This document shows, piece by piece, positions 47,383 to 56,501 of a DNA stretch of 64,000 nucleotides. Below the pieces are notes generated by a model, which saw only the letters and a program-made list of their open reading frames with translations, searched no databases and was not told the DNA's origin. This DNA is from JBGOTP01 sp963717075 (GTDB lineage Bacteria; Acidobacteriota; Vicinamibacteria; Vicinamibacterales; CAVVIG01), in contig CAVQVI010000007.1 in NCBI GenBank assembly GCA_963717075.1, positions 186,001 to 250,000 on the forward strand, given 5' to 3'. A program made the position numbers and the translations under genes. How positions within the stretch are numbered: position 1 is the first letter of the stretch; every line of letters begins with the position of its first letter.

Positions 47383-49047
47383 ATGACGGACAGGAGCACA
47401 TCGTTGACGTTACGGCCGGCGTGGAAAGCGCTCGTCGTCCACTACGAACAGATCAAGGGCATCCATCTCCGGACGCTGTTCGCGGAGGATCCCACACGCG
47501 GCGAGCGCCTCACAGGCGAAGCCGCGGGTCTTCTTCTCGATTACTCGAAGAACCGCATCACCGACGACACGCTACGGCTCCTGCTGCGGCTGGCCCGAGA
47601 GTGCGGACTGCGCGAGCGTATCGACGCCATGTTCCGGGGCGACAGGATCAACATCACCGAAAATCGCGCGGTTCTGCACGTCGCCTTGCGCGCGCCGCGG
47701 GACGCCTCGATCGCCGTGGACGGGAAGAACGTCGTTCCCGGCGTCCACGCGGTACTCGACAGGATGGCGAGCTTCACCAGCCGCGTCCGCAGCGGTGAAT
47801 GGAAAGGCCACACCGGCAAGCGCATCAGGAACGTGGTCAACATCGGCATCGGCGGCTCGGATCTCGGGCCCGTCATGGCCTACGAGGCACTCCGTCATTA
47901 CAGCGATCGCTCGATGACGTTCCGGTTCGTGTCGAACGTCGACGGCATCGACTTCGTCGAGACGACGTGCGACCTCGACCCGGCGGAGACGCTTTTCATC
48001 GTGTCGTCGAAGACGTTCACGACGCTCGAGACGATGACGAACGCGCAGAGCGCGCGCGAGTGGTCGCTCCGGGGGCTCGGCGGCGACGTAAACGCCGTGG
48101 CGAAGCATTTCGTCGCCGTCTCGACCAATGCGGAGAAGGTATCCGCCTTCGGCATCGACACGGCGAACATGTTCGGCTTCTGGGACTGGGTGGGCGGCCG
48201 GTACTCGATGGACTCGGCGATCGGCCTGTCCACGATGATTGCCATCGGCGCCGACAACTTCCTCGCGATGCTCGACGGCTTCCACCAGATGGACGAGCAC
48301 TTCCGCACGGCGCCCTTCGAGAAGAACCTGCCGGTGCTGATGGGGCTGCTGACGCTCTGGTATACCGACTTCTTCGGCGCCGAAACCGTCGCGGTGCTGC
48401 CGTACGAGAACTACCTGAAGCGCTTCCCCGCCTATCTCCAGCAACTGACCATGGAGAGCAACGGCAAGCACGTCACGCTCGACGGCGAGACGGTGACCTG
48501 CGACACGGGCCCGATCTACTGGGGCGAGCCCGGCACCAACGGGCAGCACTCGTTCTATCAGCTGATTCACCAGGGCACGCGACTGATTCCGTGCGATTTC
48601 ATCGCCTTCGCGCGCGCGCTCACGCCGCTTGGCCGGCAGCACGACATCCTGCTGGCGAACGTGTTCGCGCAGGCCGAGGCGCTCGCGTTTGGCAAGACCG
48701 CCGAGCAAGTGAAGGCCGAGGGCACGGCGGCTCCCCTGCGGCCCCATCGCGTCTTCGAGGGCAACCGGCCGTCGAACACGATTCTCGCCGACCGGCTCAC
48801 GCCGGCGGTGCTCGGCAGCCTCGTCGCACTCTACGAGCACAGCGTCTTCACGCAGGGCGTCATCTGGAACGTCAACCCGTTCGACCAGTGGGGCGTCGAA
48901 CTGGGCAAGGCGCTCGCGCAGGCAATCATCCCCGAGCTCGAAAGCGCGGCGACACCGACGCTCGCGCACGACAGCTCCACCAACAACCTGATCCGACGGT
49001 ACCGGGCAATGCGATCGGACGGCCCGCCGCACACCGGACGCACGTGA
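47383..49047 (+). CDS. pgi: glucose-6-phosphate isomerase
   Basis: 554 residues, full length for the long bacterial type. It interconverts glucose-6-phosphate and fructose-6-phosphate in the cytoplasm. Signatures: NIGIGGSDLGPVMAYEAL, VSSKTFTTLETMTNAQSAREW, FGFWDWVGGRYSMDSAIGL (sugar-phosphate signature), MESNGKHVTLDG, YWGEPGTNGQHSFYQLIHQGTRLIPCDFI and FDQWGVELGK. The active-site Glu lies in GEPGTNGQHS and the His in the same block. ATG 47383 follows AAAGGTG. The 6-phosphogluconate dehydrogenase gene follows in the same direction. Confidence 0.96.
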   Translation: MTDRSTSLTLRPAWKALVVHYEQIKGIHLRTLFAEDPTRGERLTGEAAGLLLDYSKNRITDDTLRLLLRLARECGLRERIDAMFRGDRINITENRAVLHVALRAPRDASIAVDGKNVVPGVHAVLDRMASFTSRVRSGEWKGHTGKRIRNVVNIGIGGSDLGPVMAYEALRHYSDRSMTFRFVSNVDGIDFVETTCDLDPAETLFIVSSKTFTTLETMTNAQSAREWSLRGLGGDVNAVAKHFVAVSTNAEKVSAFGIDTANMFGFWDWVGGRYSMDSAIGLSTMIAIGADNFLAMLDGFHQMDEHFRTAPFEKNLPVLMGLLTLWYTDFFGAETVAVLPYENYLKRFPAYLQQLTMESNGKHVTLDGETVTCDTGPIYWGEPGTNGQHSFYQLIHQGTRLIPCDFIAFARALTPLGRQHDILLANVFAQAEALAFGKTAEQVKAEGTAAPLRPHRVFEGNRPSNTILADRLTPAVLGSLVALYEHSVFTQGVIWNVNPFDQWGVELGKALAQAIIPELESAATPTLAHDSSTNNLIRRYRAMRSDGPPHTGRT

Positions 49048-49209
49048 CCTTCCGGCTCCCGGCGCAAGCGGCCCGCGACGCGTCGACCGTTGCCGTCGCG
49101 GGCACAACGACAGGAGCCTGGATCGCAATCCTATGAGGTGGCCGGAGAACGTACGTGTGGAACGACTACGCACAGTGTGAGAACTCCGTTGTCATCGCCT
49201 GACGAGGAA

Positions 49210-50238
49210 ATGGACACGGTCATGCAACTCGGAATGATTGGACTGGGACGGATGGGGGCGAACATGGTGCGCCGGCTGATCGGCGGCGGCCATGAGTGTG
49301 TCGTGTTCGACATGTCACCGAAGGCGGTGGCGGACCTCGCCAAGGAGAAGGCGGTCGGCGCCTCGTCGCAGGCGGACCTCATCAAGAAGCTCGCGAAGCC
49401 GCGCGCGATCTGGCTGATGGTGCCGGCGGGAGTCGTGGACCGGGCGATCGCCGACCTCCTACCGCACCTCGAGAAGGGCGACATCCTCGTCGACGGCGGC
49501 AACTCGCACTACATCGACGACATCCGGCGCGCGAAGGAGCTGGCCGCCAAGGGCATCCATTACGCGGACGTCGGCACGAGCGGCGGCGTCTGGGGGCTCG
49601 AGCGTGGCTACTGCATGATGATCGGCGGCGAGCCGACGGTCGTGAAGCACCTCGACCCGATCTTCAAGGTCCTTGCCCCGGGCCGGGGCGATGTCCCGCG
49701 GACGCCCGGGCGCGAGAAGGCCGGCGGTACCGCCGAAGAGGGCTATCTCCACTGCGGGCCCAACGGAGCCGGCCACTTCGTCAAGATGGTCCACAACGGC
49801 ATCGAATACGGGCTGATGGCGGCGTATGCCGAGGGGCTGAACATCCTGAAGCACGCCAACATCGGCAAGAAGGGACGCGAGGCGGACGCCGAGACGACGC
49901 CGCTCCGAAACCCTGAGCATTACCAGTACGACCTGAACCTCGCCGATATCGCCGAGGTCTGGCGGCGCGGGAGCGTCGTCGCTTCGTGGCTGCTGGACCT
50001 GACGGCGATTTCGCTGCTCCAGTCGCCGGAACTCGAGGACTTCTCGGGGCGCGTGTCGGATTCTGGCGAGGGGCGCTGGGCCATCCTCGCAGCGATCGAC
50101 GAAGGGGTACCAGCCGAGGTCCTCACGGCCTCCCTCTACGAGCGCTTCTCGTCGCGCGGCGAGGCCGACTTCCAGAACAAGCTGCTCTCGGCGATGCGCT
50201 TCCAGTTCGGCGGGCATCACGAGAAGCCGGCGAAGTGA
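49210..50238 (+). CDS. gnd: 6-phosphogluconate dehydrogenase (short, decarboxylating type)
   Basis: About 340 residues of the short GndA-like form. The Rossmann motif LGMIGLGRMGANMVRRL opens the protein; VDGGNSHYIDDIRRA, GTSGGVWGLERGYCMMIGG and GPNGAGHFVKMVHNGIEYG hold the substrate-binding and catalytic Lys/Glu residues, and YQYDLNLADIAEVWRRGSVVASWLLD the helical domain. ATG 49210 has GAGGA immediately upstream; ATG 49222 (MQLGMIG) is the conventional start and equally possible. It makes ribulose-5-phosphate with NAD(P)H. It converges with a cyclase gene, five bases apart. Confidence 0.93.
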   Translation: MDTVMQLGMIGLGRMGANMVRRLIGGGHECVVFDMSPKAVADLAKEKAVGASSQADLIKKLAKPRAIWLMVPAGVVDRAIADLLPHLEKGDILVDGGNSHYIDDIRRAKELAAKGIHYADVGTSGGVWGLERGYCMMIGGEPTVVKHLDPIFKVLAPGRGDVPRTPGREKAGGTAEEGYLHCGPNGAGHFVKMVHNGIEYGLMAAYAEGLNILKHANIGKKGREADAETTPLRNPEHYQYDLNLADIAEVWRRGSVVASWLLDLTAISLLQSPELEDFSGRVSDSGEGRWAILAAIDEGVPAEVLTASLYERFSSRGEADFQNKLLSAMRFQFGGHHEKPAK

Positions 50239-50243
50239 GCGTG

Positions 50244-51263
50244 TCAGAACAGCGCGAGTGGATTGACCGGCGAACCAGTGCCCTTGGGGATCCGGAGCGG
50301 GTTCACCGTGAGCATGAACTCCCACCGCTTCAGCCGCGCGGCGACCTCGGCGGCGGCCTCCAGGTCCAGGTTATCGAGCAGGTTCATCCCGCGCGCCACG
50401 ATGGTGAACTTGTGGATGACCGTGAGGTCCAGGCCCGGGATGTTGTTCGGCAGCTCGTGGGACGTGTCGCTCCCGAACAGCGCGACGTCGCGGTCCTTCA
50501 ACAACGGCAGAAACGACGCGTCCATCCCCGCACCAGGGCCGACGCCGGACGGCGCTCGTCGAAGCGCCCACCGACCCGTCCGCACCAGCAGCGCGTCGCC
50601 AGGGCCCACTTTCACGCCAGCCTGACGCTCCCACGCCTCGATGTCCTCGCGGTACACGCGCGTGCCCGGCTCGAGATACGGTACGCCCCGCAGACGCGGC
50701 ACATCGATGAGGACCGCCCGCGTGACGATGCCGTCTTTGAGGCCGGTAATGGCCAGCTGAGCGCATCCGTCCTGTGTGATGGTCTGGCGGAAATCCAGCC
50801 CGTTGTAGATGCGATCCTGATACACCACGTGGCACAGCGCGTCCAAGTGGGTGAAGAACCCGCCGTGATAGTCCAGCTCCAGCCGGTCGCGGACTCGCAC
50901 CGGGTCGGGCGAGATGATCATCTTGATCGCAAACGGGTTGTTGGTGTCGCTCCCTTTCTCGTCAGCGACATCGTGCCCGAGCGACACGGTCGTGGCGGTC
51001 TTCGCCAGACCCAACGCCTGCCTGCGCTTCTCCTGCGTGATCAAGTTCGCGGCCCCGAGCTGATCGTCCTTGCCCCATCGGCCCCAGTTCGACAACTCCT
51101 TCATCCATCGCTCGAACTGCTCCTTGGTTGCACCTGGCGCGTTCGATTCGCGCGCAGGGCGGCCCGTGCTGTTGGCGGACTGGCCGTGGACCGTCCACGC
51201 GGCCGTCTCGAGCGCGGCAAAGAAGGCAAAGAACAGGACGCAGGCGCGAAGTCGTTTCGTCAT
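50244..51263 (-). CDS. secreted cyclase-family protein, copy 3
   Basis: 339 residues from ATG 51263. Signal peptide LRACVLFFAFFAALETAAWTVHGQ. Then FERWMKELSNWGRWGKDDQLGAANLITQEKRRQA, the metal-site block FFTHLDALCHVVY, DGIVTRAVLIDVPRL, GTRVYREDIEAWERQAGVKVGPGDALLVRTG, FGSDTSHELPNNIPGLDLTVIHKF and LKRWEFMLTVNPLRIPKGTGSPVNPLALF. Closest to copy 2 in the shared blocks. It is transcribed away from the acyl-CoA synthetase gene at 51448; the shared 184-bp region should hold both promoters. Confidence 0.85.
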   Translation of the reverse strand: MTKRLRACVLFFAFFAALETAAWTVHGQSANSTGRPARESNAPGATKEQFERWMKELSNWGRWGKDDQLGAANLITQEKRRQALGLAKTATTVSLGHDVADEKGSDTNNPFAIKMIISPDPVRVRDRLELDYHGGFFTHLDALCHVVYQDRIYNGLDFRQTITQDGCAQLAITGLKDGIVTRAVLIDVPRLRGVPYLEPGTRVYREDIEAWERQAGVKVGPGDALLVRTGRWALRRAPSGVGPGAGMDASFLPLLKDRDVALFGSDTSHELPNNIPGLDLTVIHKFTIVARGMNLLDNLDLEAAAEVAARLKRWEFMLTVNPLRIPKGTGSPVNPLALF

Positions 51264-51447
51264 GAGCGCAGTTGTATCGCGGTTTCGCGCCCCGTGGATC
51301 GCTTTTTTTGAACGAAGGTCCCGCTGAAAGCTGACAGACAAGGGCCCGGCCAGCTGCGCGAACGCGGACCCACGTCGAGATGCGCCCATATACTATGCGG
51401 AGGCGAACAAGCCGACTCATGCTGACACCGCAGGTACTTCCAGCCTC

Positions 51448-53115
51448 GTGACCCCCAACGACGCTTTCAGGCATGCCCGCGATCAATTGATGCGCGCGCA
51501 GGGCGACCCAGACGCCGCATCCGCGTCATTTCGCTGGCCGGCCCTCGAGGCGTTCAATTGGACGACTCACTGGTTCGATGAGCTTGCGGAAGGCAATCGG
51601 CGGCCCGCGCTGCGTGTCGTGACGGATGACCGCAAAGAAAGTGTGACATTCGCCGAGCTGCTCGATCGTTCACGCCGTGTCGCTCGTTACCTTCGTGATG
51701 CGGGCGTCGATCGGGGCGATCGAATTCTCCTCATGCTCACCAACGTCGTGCCGCTCTGGGAGACGATGCTTGCGGCGATCCGCCTGGGAGCCGTGGTCAT
51801 CCCGGCGACACCGCAGCTCACGAGCGCCGATGTCGATGACCGCATCGAGCGGGGCCGAGCACGACACATGATCACGGATCCTCAGGGCGCGGCCAAGCTC
51901 ACGCGTCCAGAACGGCTGCGTGTGAAGCTCTCTGTGGGAGAGGCGCGGGGATTTGCACAATTCGACGATGCGCGCGCCGCCCCGGGACATATCGAGAACG
52001 CGGACACACGTGCAGATGAGCCGTTGCTCCTGTACTTCACCTCTGGAACGACGGCGAAACCGAAATTGGTGCTTCACACGCACGCAAGCTACCCCGTCGG
52101 CCACCTGTCGACGATGTACTGGCTCGGCCTGCATGAGGGAGATGTCCATCAAAACATCAGCTCGCCCGGATGGGCGAAGCACGCCTGGTCGTGCTTTTTT
52201 GCGCCGTGGAATGCTGGTGCAACTGTACTCGTTCACGAGGGCGCGCGCTTTTCGGCACGGCGCACGATCGAGGTTCTTCACGAGGAGGGAGTGAACACGT
52301 TGTGCGCCCCGCCGACCGTCTGGCGCATGGTCGCACTCGAGCCGCTTGGAGGGCCTCCACCACGACTGCGTGGGCTGACGAGTGCGGGCGAGCCGCTCAA
52401 TCCCGAGATCATCAAAACCATGGAACGGGCCTGGGGGATAACGATTCGCGACGGGTATGGCCAGACCGAAACGACGGCGCTGGTGGGCAACCCTCCCGGC
52501 CTGACGGTGAAGCCTGGCTCGATGGGCAAGCCGCTTCCCGGCTACGACGTCGTGCTGCTCGACAGCGAGGGGCGCGAGTGCGACGAGGGCGAGTTGGCGC
52601 TGCGATTGACGCCACGGCCGCTCGGGCTCATGCAAGGGTACGTCGACGACCCCGTACGCACCGATCACATGATAGCGTCGGGGTTCTACCGCACCGGCGA
52701 CGAAGCACAACGCGATGCGGACGGATACGTGCACTTCGTCGGCCGCGGTGATGATGTCTTCAAGAGCAGCGATTATCGAATCAGCCCGTTTGAGATCGAA
52801 AGCACGCTCCTCGAGCACGATGCTGTCGCAGAGGCGGCCGTCGTCCCGAGCCCCGATCTGGCGCGGCTGTCCGTGCCAAAGGCGTTCATCGTGCTGAGGC
52901 CCGGCGTCGAGGAGAATGCCGACACGGCTCGAAGCATTCTCGAGTTCTGCAAGGTCAACCTCGCTCCGTACAAGCGGGTCCGCCGCCTCGAATTCGCCGT
53001 CCTGCCGAAGACGATTTCCGGCAAGATCCGCCGCGTCGAGCTGCGCAACCGCGAAGCCGAGCGGCGCGCGCGTGGCGAGCGCGGCGCGTCCGAGTTCTGG
53101 TCAGACGATACCTGA
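51448..53115 (+). CDS. acyl-CoA synthetase (AMP-forming, benzoate/medium-chain-like)
   Basis: 555 residues of the ANL superfamily. Motifs: LLYFTSGTTAKPKLVLHTHASYPVGH (P-loop), the SSPGWAKHAWSCFFAPWNAGATVLVH block typical of medium-chain and aryl-CoA synthetases, GYGQTETTALVGN (A5), FYRTGDEAQRDADGYVHFVGRGDDVFKSSDYRI (A7-A8) and LPKTISGKIRRVELR with the catalytic Lys (A10). It would activate a carboxylic acid to its CoA thioester in the cytoplasm. GTG 51448 is the start. It faces a second ligase gene and a FadL-like porin, consistent with uptake and activation of hydrophobic acids. Confidence 0.9.
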   Translation: MTPNDAFRHARDQLMRAQGDPDAASASFRWPALEAFNWTTHWFDELAEGNRRPALRVVTDDRKESVTFAELLDRSRRVARYLRDAGVDRGDRILLMLTNVVPLWETMLAAIRLGAVVIPATPQLTSADVDDRIERGRARHMITDPQGAAKLTRPERLRVKLSVGEARGFAQFDDARAAPGHIENADTRADEPLLLYFTSGTTAKPKLVLHTHASYPVGHLSTMYWLGLHEGDVHQNISSPGWAKHAWSCFFAPWNAGATVLVHEGARFSARRTIEVLHEEGVNTLCAPPTVWRMVALEPLGGPPPRLRGLTSAGEPLNPEIIKTMERAWGITIRDGYGQTETTALVGNPPGLTVKPGSMGKPLPGYDVVLLDSEGRECDEGELALRLTPRPLGLMQGYVDDPVRTDHMIASGFYRTGDEAQRDADGYVHFVGRGDDVFKSSDYRISPFEIESTLLEHDAVAEAAVVPSPDLARLSVPKAFIVLRPGVEENADTARSILEFCKVNLAPYKRVRRLEFAVLPKTISGKIRRVELRNREAERRARGERGASEFWSDDT

Positions 53116-53198
53116 CGTTTGGATGCCGTGGCACGCGCCAGATCGTCCGAATTCGACACCGTGGACCAGTTCGATTCTGCGGCCCATGACGACGGACG

Positions 53199-53302
53199 AT
53201 TGCCGGTCCCATACAGAAACAGCGTGTGATCCAGCATCGACCCGTCGCCCTCCGGCGTCGCGGCCATTTTCGCAACCAGATGCGCAAATTGCTGGAATCG
53301 TC
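53199..53302 (-). pseudogene. fragment of a DUF1552-family gene
   Basis: Directly after the stop of the ligase gene, the minus strand reads GRFQQFAHLVAKMAATPEGDG then SMLDHTLFLYGTGN. I recognise this as the LAKM-ATPEGDG-LLDHTLILYGSG stretch of DUF1552 proteins, common in Acidobacteria and Planctomycetes. The remainder of the roughly 400-residue protein is absent, so this is a remnant left by deletion or recombination. Confidence 0.5.
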
Positions 53303-54997
53303 CTACGCCGTCCTCTGCTGCTGTGCTGCCAGTCCGAGCTCCCCGATCGAGATTTCCCGCATCTTGAACTTCTGGATCTTGCCGGTGACGGTCGTGGGAA
53401 ACTCGTTCGCCAGGCGGATGTAGCGCGGGATCTTGAACGACGAGATCTGGCCCTTGCAGAACTCCCGGATCTCCTCGACCGTGACCGCCTGCCCATCGCG
53501 CGGACGGATCCAGGCGCAGACTTCCTCGCCGTATTTGAGATCGGGCACGCCGATGACCTGGACGTCGCTGATCTTCGGATGCGTATAGAGGAACTCCTCG
53601 ATCTCGCGGGGGTACACGTTCTCGCCGCCGCGAATGATCATGTCCTTCAGCCGTCCGACGATGTTGACGTAGCCGTCGTCGCGCATGACGGCAAGATCTC
53701 CCGTGTGCATCCAGCGGGCAGCGTCGATGGCCATGCGGGTCGCCTCTGAATCGTTCCAGTAACCGAGCATCACCGCGTAGCCGCGCGTGCAGAGCTCTCC
53801 GGGTGTACCGCGCGGCACGACCTGTCCGGTGTCGCCATCGACGATCTTGCCTTCGAGGTGCGGATGGACCTGCCCGACCGTAGACGTCCGCTCGTCGAGC
53901 GGATCATCGGTGGCCGACTGGAATGACACCGGCGAGGTTTCCGTCATCCCATAACAGATCGTGACCTCCGGAGCGTGCATGCGGTCGATGACCTTCTTCA
54001 TGACTTCGATCGGGCACGGCGCACCGGCCATGATGCCTGTCCGCAGCGAATCGAGCCGGTAGTTCGAGAAGTCCGGATGGTCGAGTTGCGCGATGAACAT
54101 CGTCGGCACTCCGTACAACGACGTACAGCGTTCGTCTTGAACCGCGCGAAGCGTCGCTTCCGGGTCGAAGCTCTCGGCCGGCACGATAACCGCGCAGCCG
54201 TGCGTGAGTGCGCCGAGGTTGCCCATGACACAGCCGAAGCAATGGTAGAAGGGCACCGGCAGGCAGACGCGATCCTTCGGCGTGTAGTGCAGCAGTTCGC
54301 CGACGAAGAAACCATTGTTCAGGATGTTGTGGTGCGAGAGCGTGGCGCCCTTGGGGGCGCCAGTGGTGCCCGACGTGAACTGGATATTGACCGGATCGTC
54401 GAACTGCAGTCCCGACTCTCGATCGGCCAGCGCGCTCGGCTGAATCGTGTCGCCGAGGGCGAGCAACTGGGGCCACGCCATGCCGCCCGGTGCGGGGTCG
54501 TCGCCGAGATATACCACCGTGCCGAGCGCCGGCAGTTTGGCGGACCTGAGCGGCGCACCGCTTGCCAGCTCCAGCTCAGGAGCGAGCTCGACCAGCATGC
54601 CCACGTAATCGGCCGTCCGGAACCTCCGCGCCAGGACCAGCACCGAGACGCCTGACTGATGCAGCGCGTACTCGAGCTCTCGAAGGCGGTACGCGGGGTT
54701 GACGTTCACGAGGATGGCGCCCACCTTCGCCACGGCGTACTGCGTGATCATCCACTCCGCGGTGTTCGGGCTCCATATACCGACGCGGTCGCCCCGTTCG
54801 ACGCCGAGAGCCAGCAGCCCACGGGCGGCGCGGTCCACCTCCGCGCGGAGGCGCCGGTAGGTATAGCGCAGCCCCTGGTGGCAGGAGACCAGCGCTTCCC
54901 GATCGGCGTAAGCGTCAGCCGTCCTGTTCAGACAGTGGCCGATGGTCTCGCCGAGCAACGGAACGGTTGACGGTCCCGAGACATAGGAAGCGTCCAT
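53303..54997 (-). CDS. fatty-acyl-CoA synthetase (AMP-binding)
   Basis: 564 residues from ATG 54997. Motifs: IGHCLNRTADAYADREALVSCHQGLRYTY start, VNIQFTSGTTGAPKGATLSHHNILNNGFFVGE (P-loop), LPVPFYHCFGCVMGNL, CYGMTETSPVSFQS (A5), MHTGDLAVMRDDGYVNIVGRLKDMIIRGGENVYPREIEEFLY (A7-A8) and FPTTVTGKIQKFKMRE with the catalytic Lys. This is the FadD/AMP-binding-type usually annotated as fatty-acyl-CoA synthase; medium to long chain substrates are likely. It converges with the other synthetase gene and is followed on its own strand by a DUF1552 remnant. Confidence 0.92.
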   Translation of the reverse strand: MDASYVSGPSTVPLLGETIGHCLNRTADAYADREALVSCHQGLRYTYRRLRAEVDRAARGLLALGVERGDRVGIWSPNTAEWMITQYAVAKVGAILVNVNPAYRLRELEYALHQSGVSVLVLARRFRTADYVGMLVELAPELELASGAPLRSAKLPALGTVVYLGDDPAPGGMAWPQLLALGDTIQPSALADRESGLQFDDPVNIQFTSGTTGAPKGATLSHHNILNNGFFVGELLHYTPKDRVCLPVPFYHCFGCVMGNLGALTHGCAVIVPAESFDPEATLRAVQDERCTSLYGVPTMFIAQLDHPDFSNYRLDSLRTGIMAGAPCPIEVMKKVIDRMHAPEVTICYGMTETSPVSFQSATDDPLDERTSTVGQVHPHLEGKIVDGDTGQVVPRGTPGELCTRGYAVMLGYWNDSEATRMAIDAARWMHTGDLAVMRDDGYVNIVGRLKDMIIRGGENVYPREIEEFLYTHPKISDVQVIGVPDLKYGEEVCAWIRPRDGQAVTVEEIREFCKGQISSFKIPRYIRLANEFPTTVTGKIQKFKMREISIGELGLAAQQQRTA

Positions 54998-55154
54998 GGA
55001 GGGTAGATTGTAGATTATAGATTCCTCCTGCAAGAGAGAGGCTGTGTCGTGCAGCGACTCGGCTAGCTGCGACCGAGCGGCATCCGGTTCGAGGGAACTG
55101 CACGAACCTGGTGTCGCTGTCTCTGCCCAATCGCGTGCATCCGGCACGTCTCGT

Positions 55155-56501
55155 TCAGAATTGATACGAGAGCGAATAGATGAACCCCGTGGTTCCCATG
55201 TCGATGGAGGTTCGAACCGCCTGGCCGCTCAGCACGTTTCGCACGGTGATGTCGTCAGCAGTTCCGCTCTTACGATTGACTCCAGCGGCGAACTGAAACT
55301 TCGCGAGCGACCCGCTGAGGCCGATCGTCCATGAGAGCAAGTCCACTTTGTTGAAGACGACATCGGTAGTGCCCACCGGCGACCGATTGGACCCCACGCC
55401 GCCATGTATCCGCAACGTGCGCCCCTTGAGCAACAGAAAATGGCCACCTGCGCTGACGTTGACGATCCCGTCTGATGCCGACGTCAACCCGCCGAACGGT
55501 CTGGTGATGACCGTCGGGGGCGCGCCGGTGCCAGCATCGCTGTATGTAACCGTCGGGTGATCGCTCGAAATCAATGCGTAGGCCGACACCGGCGTGTAGC
55601 CCTGCAGGTCCACCTCGATCTGGACGCGGCTACGCACGTACGCCGCGCCGCCATGAAATTCCCACGGCAGGTGGTATTCGAGATGCGCATCCGGATCGAA
55701 GAGCGACGCGCCTTGCGAGGTCCCACCGTTGTCGAGGAGTCCATCGAGCGTGACGGTTCCGCTGCGAAAAATCGTGAAGCCCGGTGTCCGCATCGCGGCG
55801 CCGAGGCGCCAGGCCCCGGCATCGTACTGCGCACCGCCCTGAAGCCGAATCTGGGTCGCGGATCCCCTGACCCGGGAAGAAACCAACAGCGAACGTAAGC
55901 CAGTGCTGTCGGCAATGCGATCGCTGGCGCTCTGGACCAGCCGCAGATCCATGAACGAAAAAGCAAACCCGCCACCGAATCGCCACGCTCCGCCGCGGTG
56001 ATACCCGACGCCGATGGCGGCGACGCGCCGTTCGTAATCGGAGTCCGCCGAGTACGCAAAACGATGGGCGACCGGCGCCGTTGTCACGAGCTCGGAGTCG
56101 GTTTCCTGCATCCACGCGTTGGTTGTGAGCAGCGCCGCGCCAACGGTCATGCCGGCGCGTGGCGTGAACGTGAACCCGACGTAGTTCGGCAGCTGCTGGA
56201 TGGAGCCACCTCGATTTGGCAACGCGTTTGGCGAGACCGACGTGAGCTCATAGACACCGGCGCTGCCACTGATTTGCGCAGTCTCTTGGCGCGACAGGCC
56301 CGCCGGGTTGAACCACGCGGCAGATGGGTCCCCGACCCGCGCCGAAAACGCTGAGCCCTCGAGCCCGCCGTACGGACCGACCGGAACCGTATCGTAGTTG
56401 TTGAGCACTATGTTCGGCGGTGGTGTGAGCACCTGATCGACCTGCGCGGTCGCGGGGATTGAGACCAGCAAGACGAACGCGAGTATCGTGAACGTTTTCA
56501 T
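55155..56501 (-). CDS. FadL/TodX-type outer-membrane transport protein
   Basis: 448 residues from ATG 56501. Signal peptide MKTFTILAFVLLVSIPATAQ. GSAFSARVGDPSAAWFNPAGLSRQETAQIS is the FadL N-terminal plug motif; many alternating hydrophobic strands follow and the chain ends in FIYSLSYQF, the aromatic C-terminus recognised by the BAM complex. FadL-type barrels admit fatty acids or aromatic hydrocarbons through the outer membrane. It lies upstream of the acyl-CoA synthetase gene on the same strand with about 157 bp between, so uptake and activation may be co-regulated. Confidence 0.86.
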   Translation of the reverse strand: MKTFTILAFVLLVSIPATAQVDQVLTPPPNIVLNNYDTVPVGPYGGLEGSAFSARVGDPSAAWFNPAGLSRQETAQISGSAGVYELTSVSPNALPNRGGSIQQLPNYVGFTFTPRAGMTVGAALLTTNAWMQETDSELVTTAPVAHRFAYSADSDYERRVAAIGVGYHRGGAWRFGGGFAFSFMDLRLVQSASDRIADSTGLRSLLVSSRVRGSATQIRLQGGAQYDAGAWRLGAAMRTPGFTIFRSGTVTLDGLLDNGGTSQGASLFDPDAHLEYHLPWEFHGGAAYVRSRVQIEVDLQGYTPVSAYALISSDHPTVTYSDAGTGAPPTVITRPFGGLTSASDGIVNVSAGGHFLLLKGRTLRIHGGVGSNRSPVGTTDVVFNKVDLLSWTIGLSGSLAKFQFAAGVNRKSGTADDITVRNVLSGQAVRTSIDMGTTGFIYSLSYQF

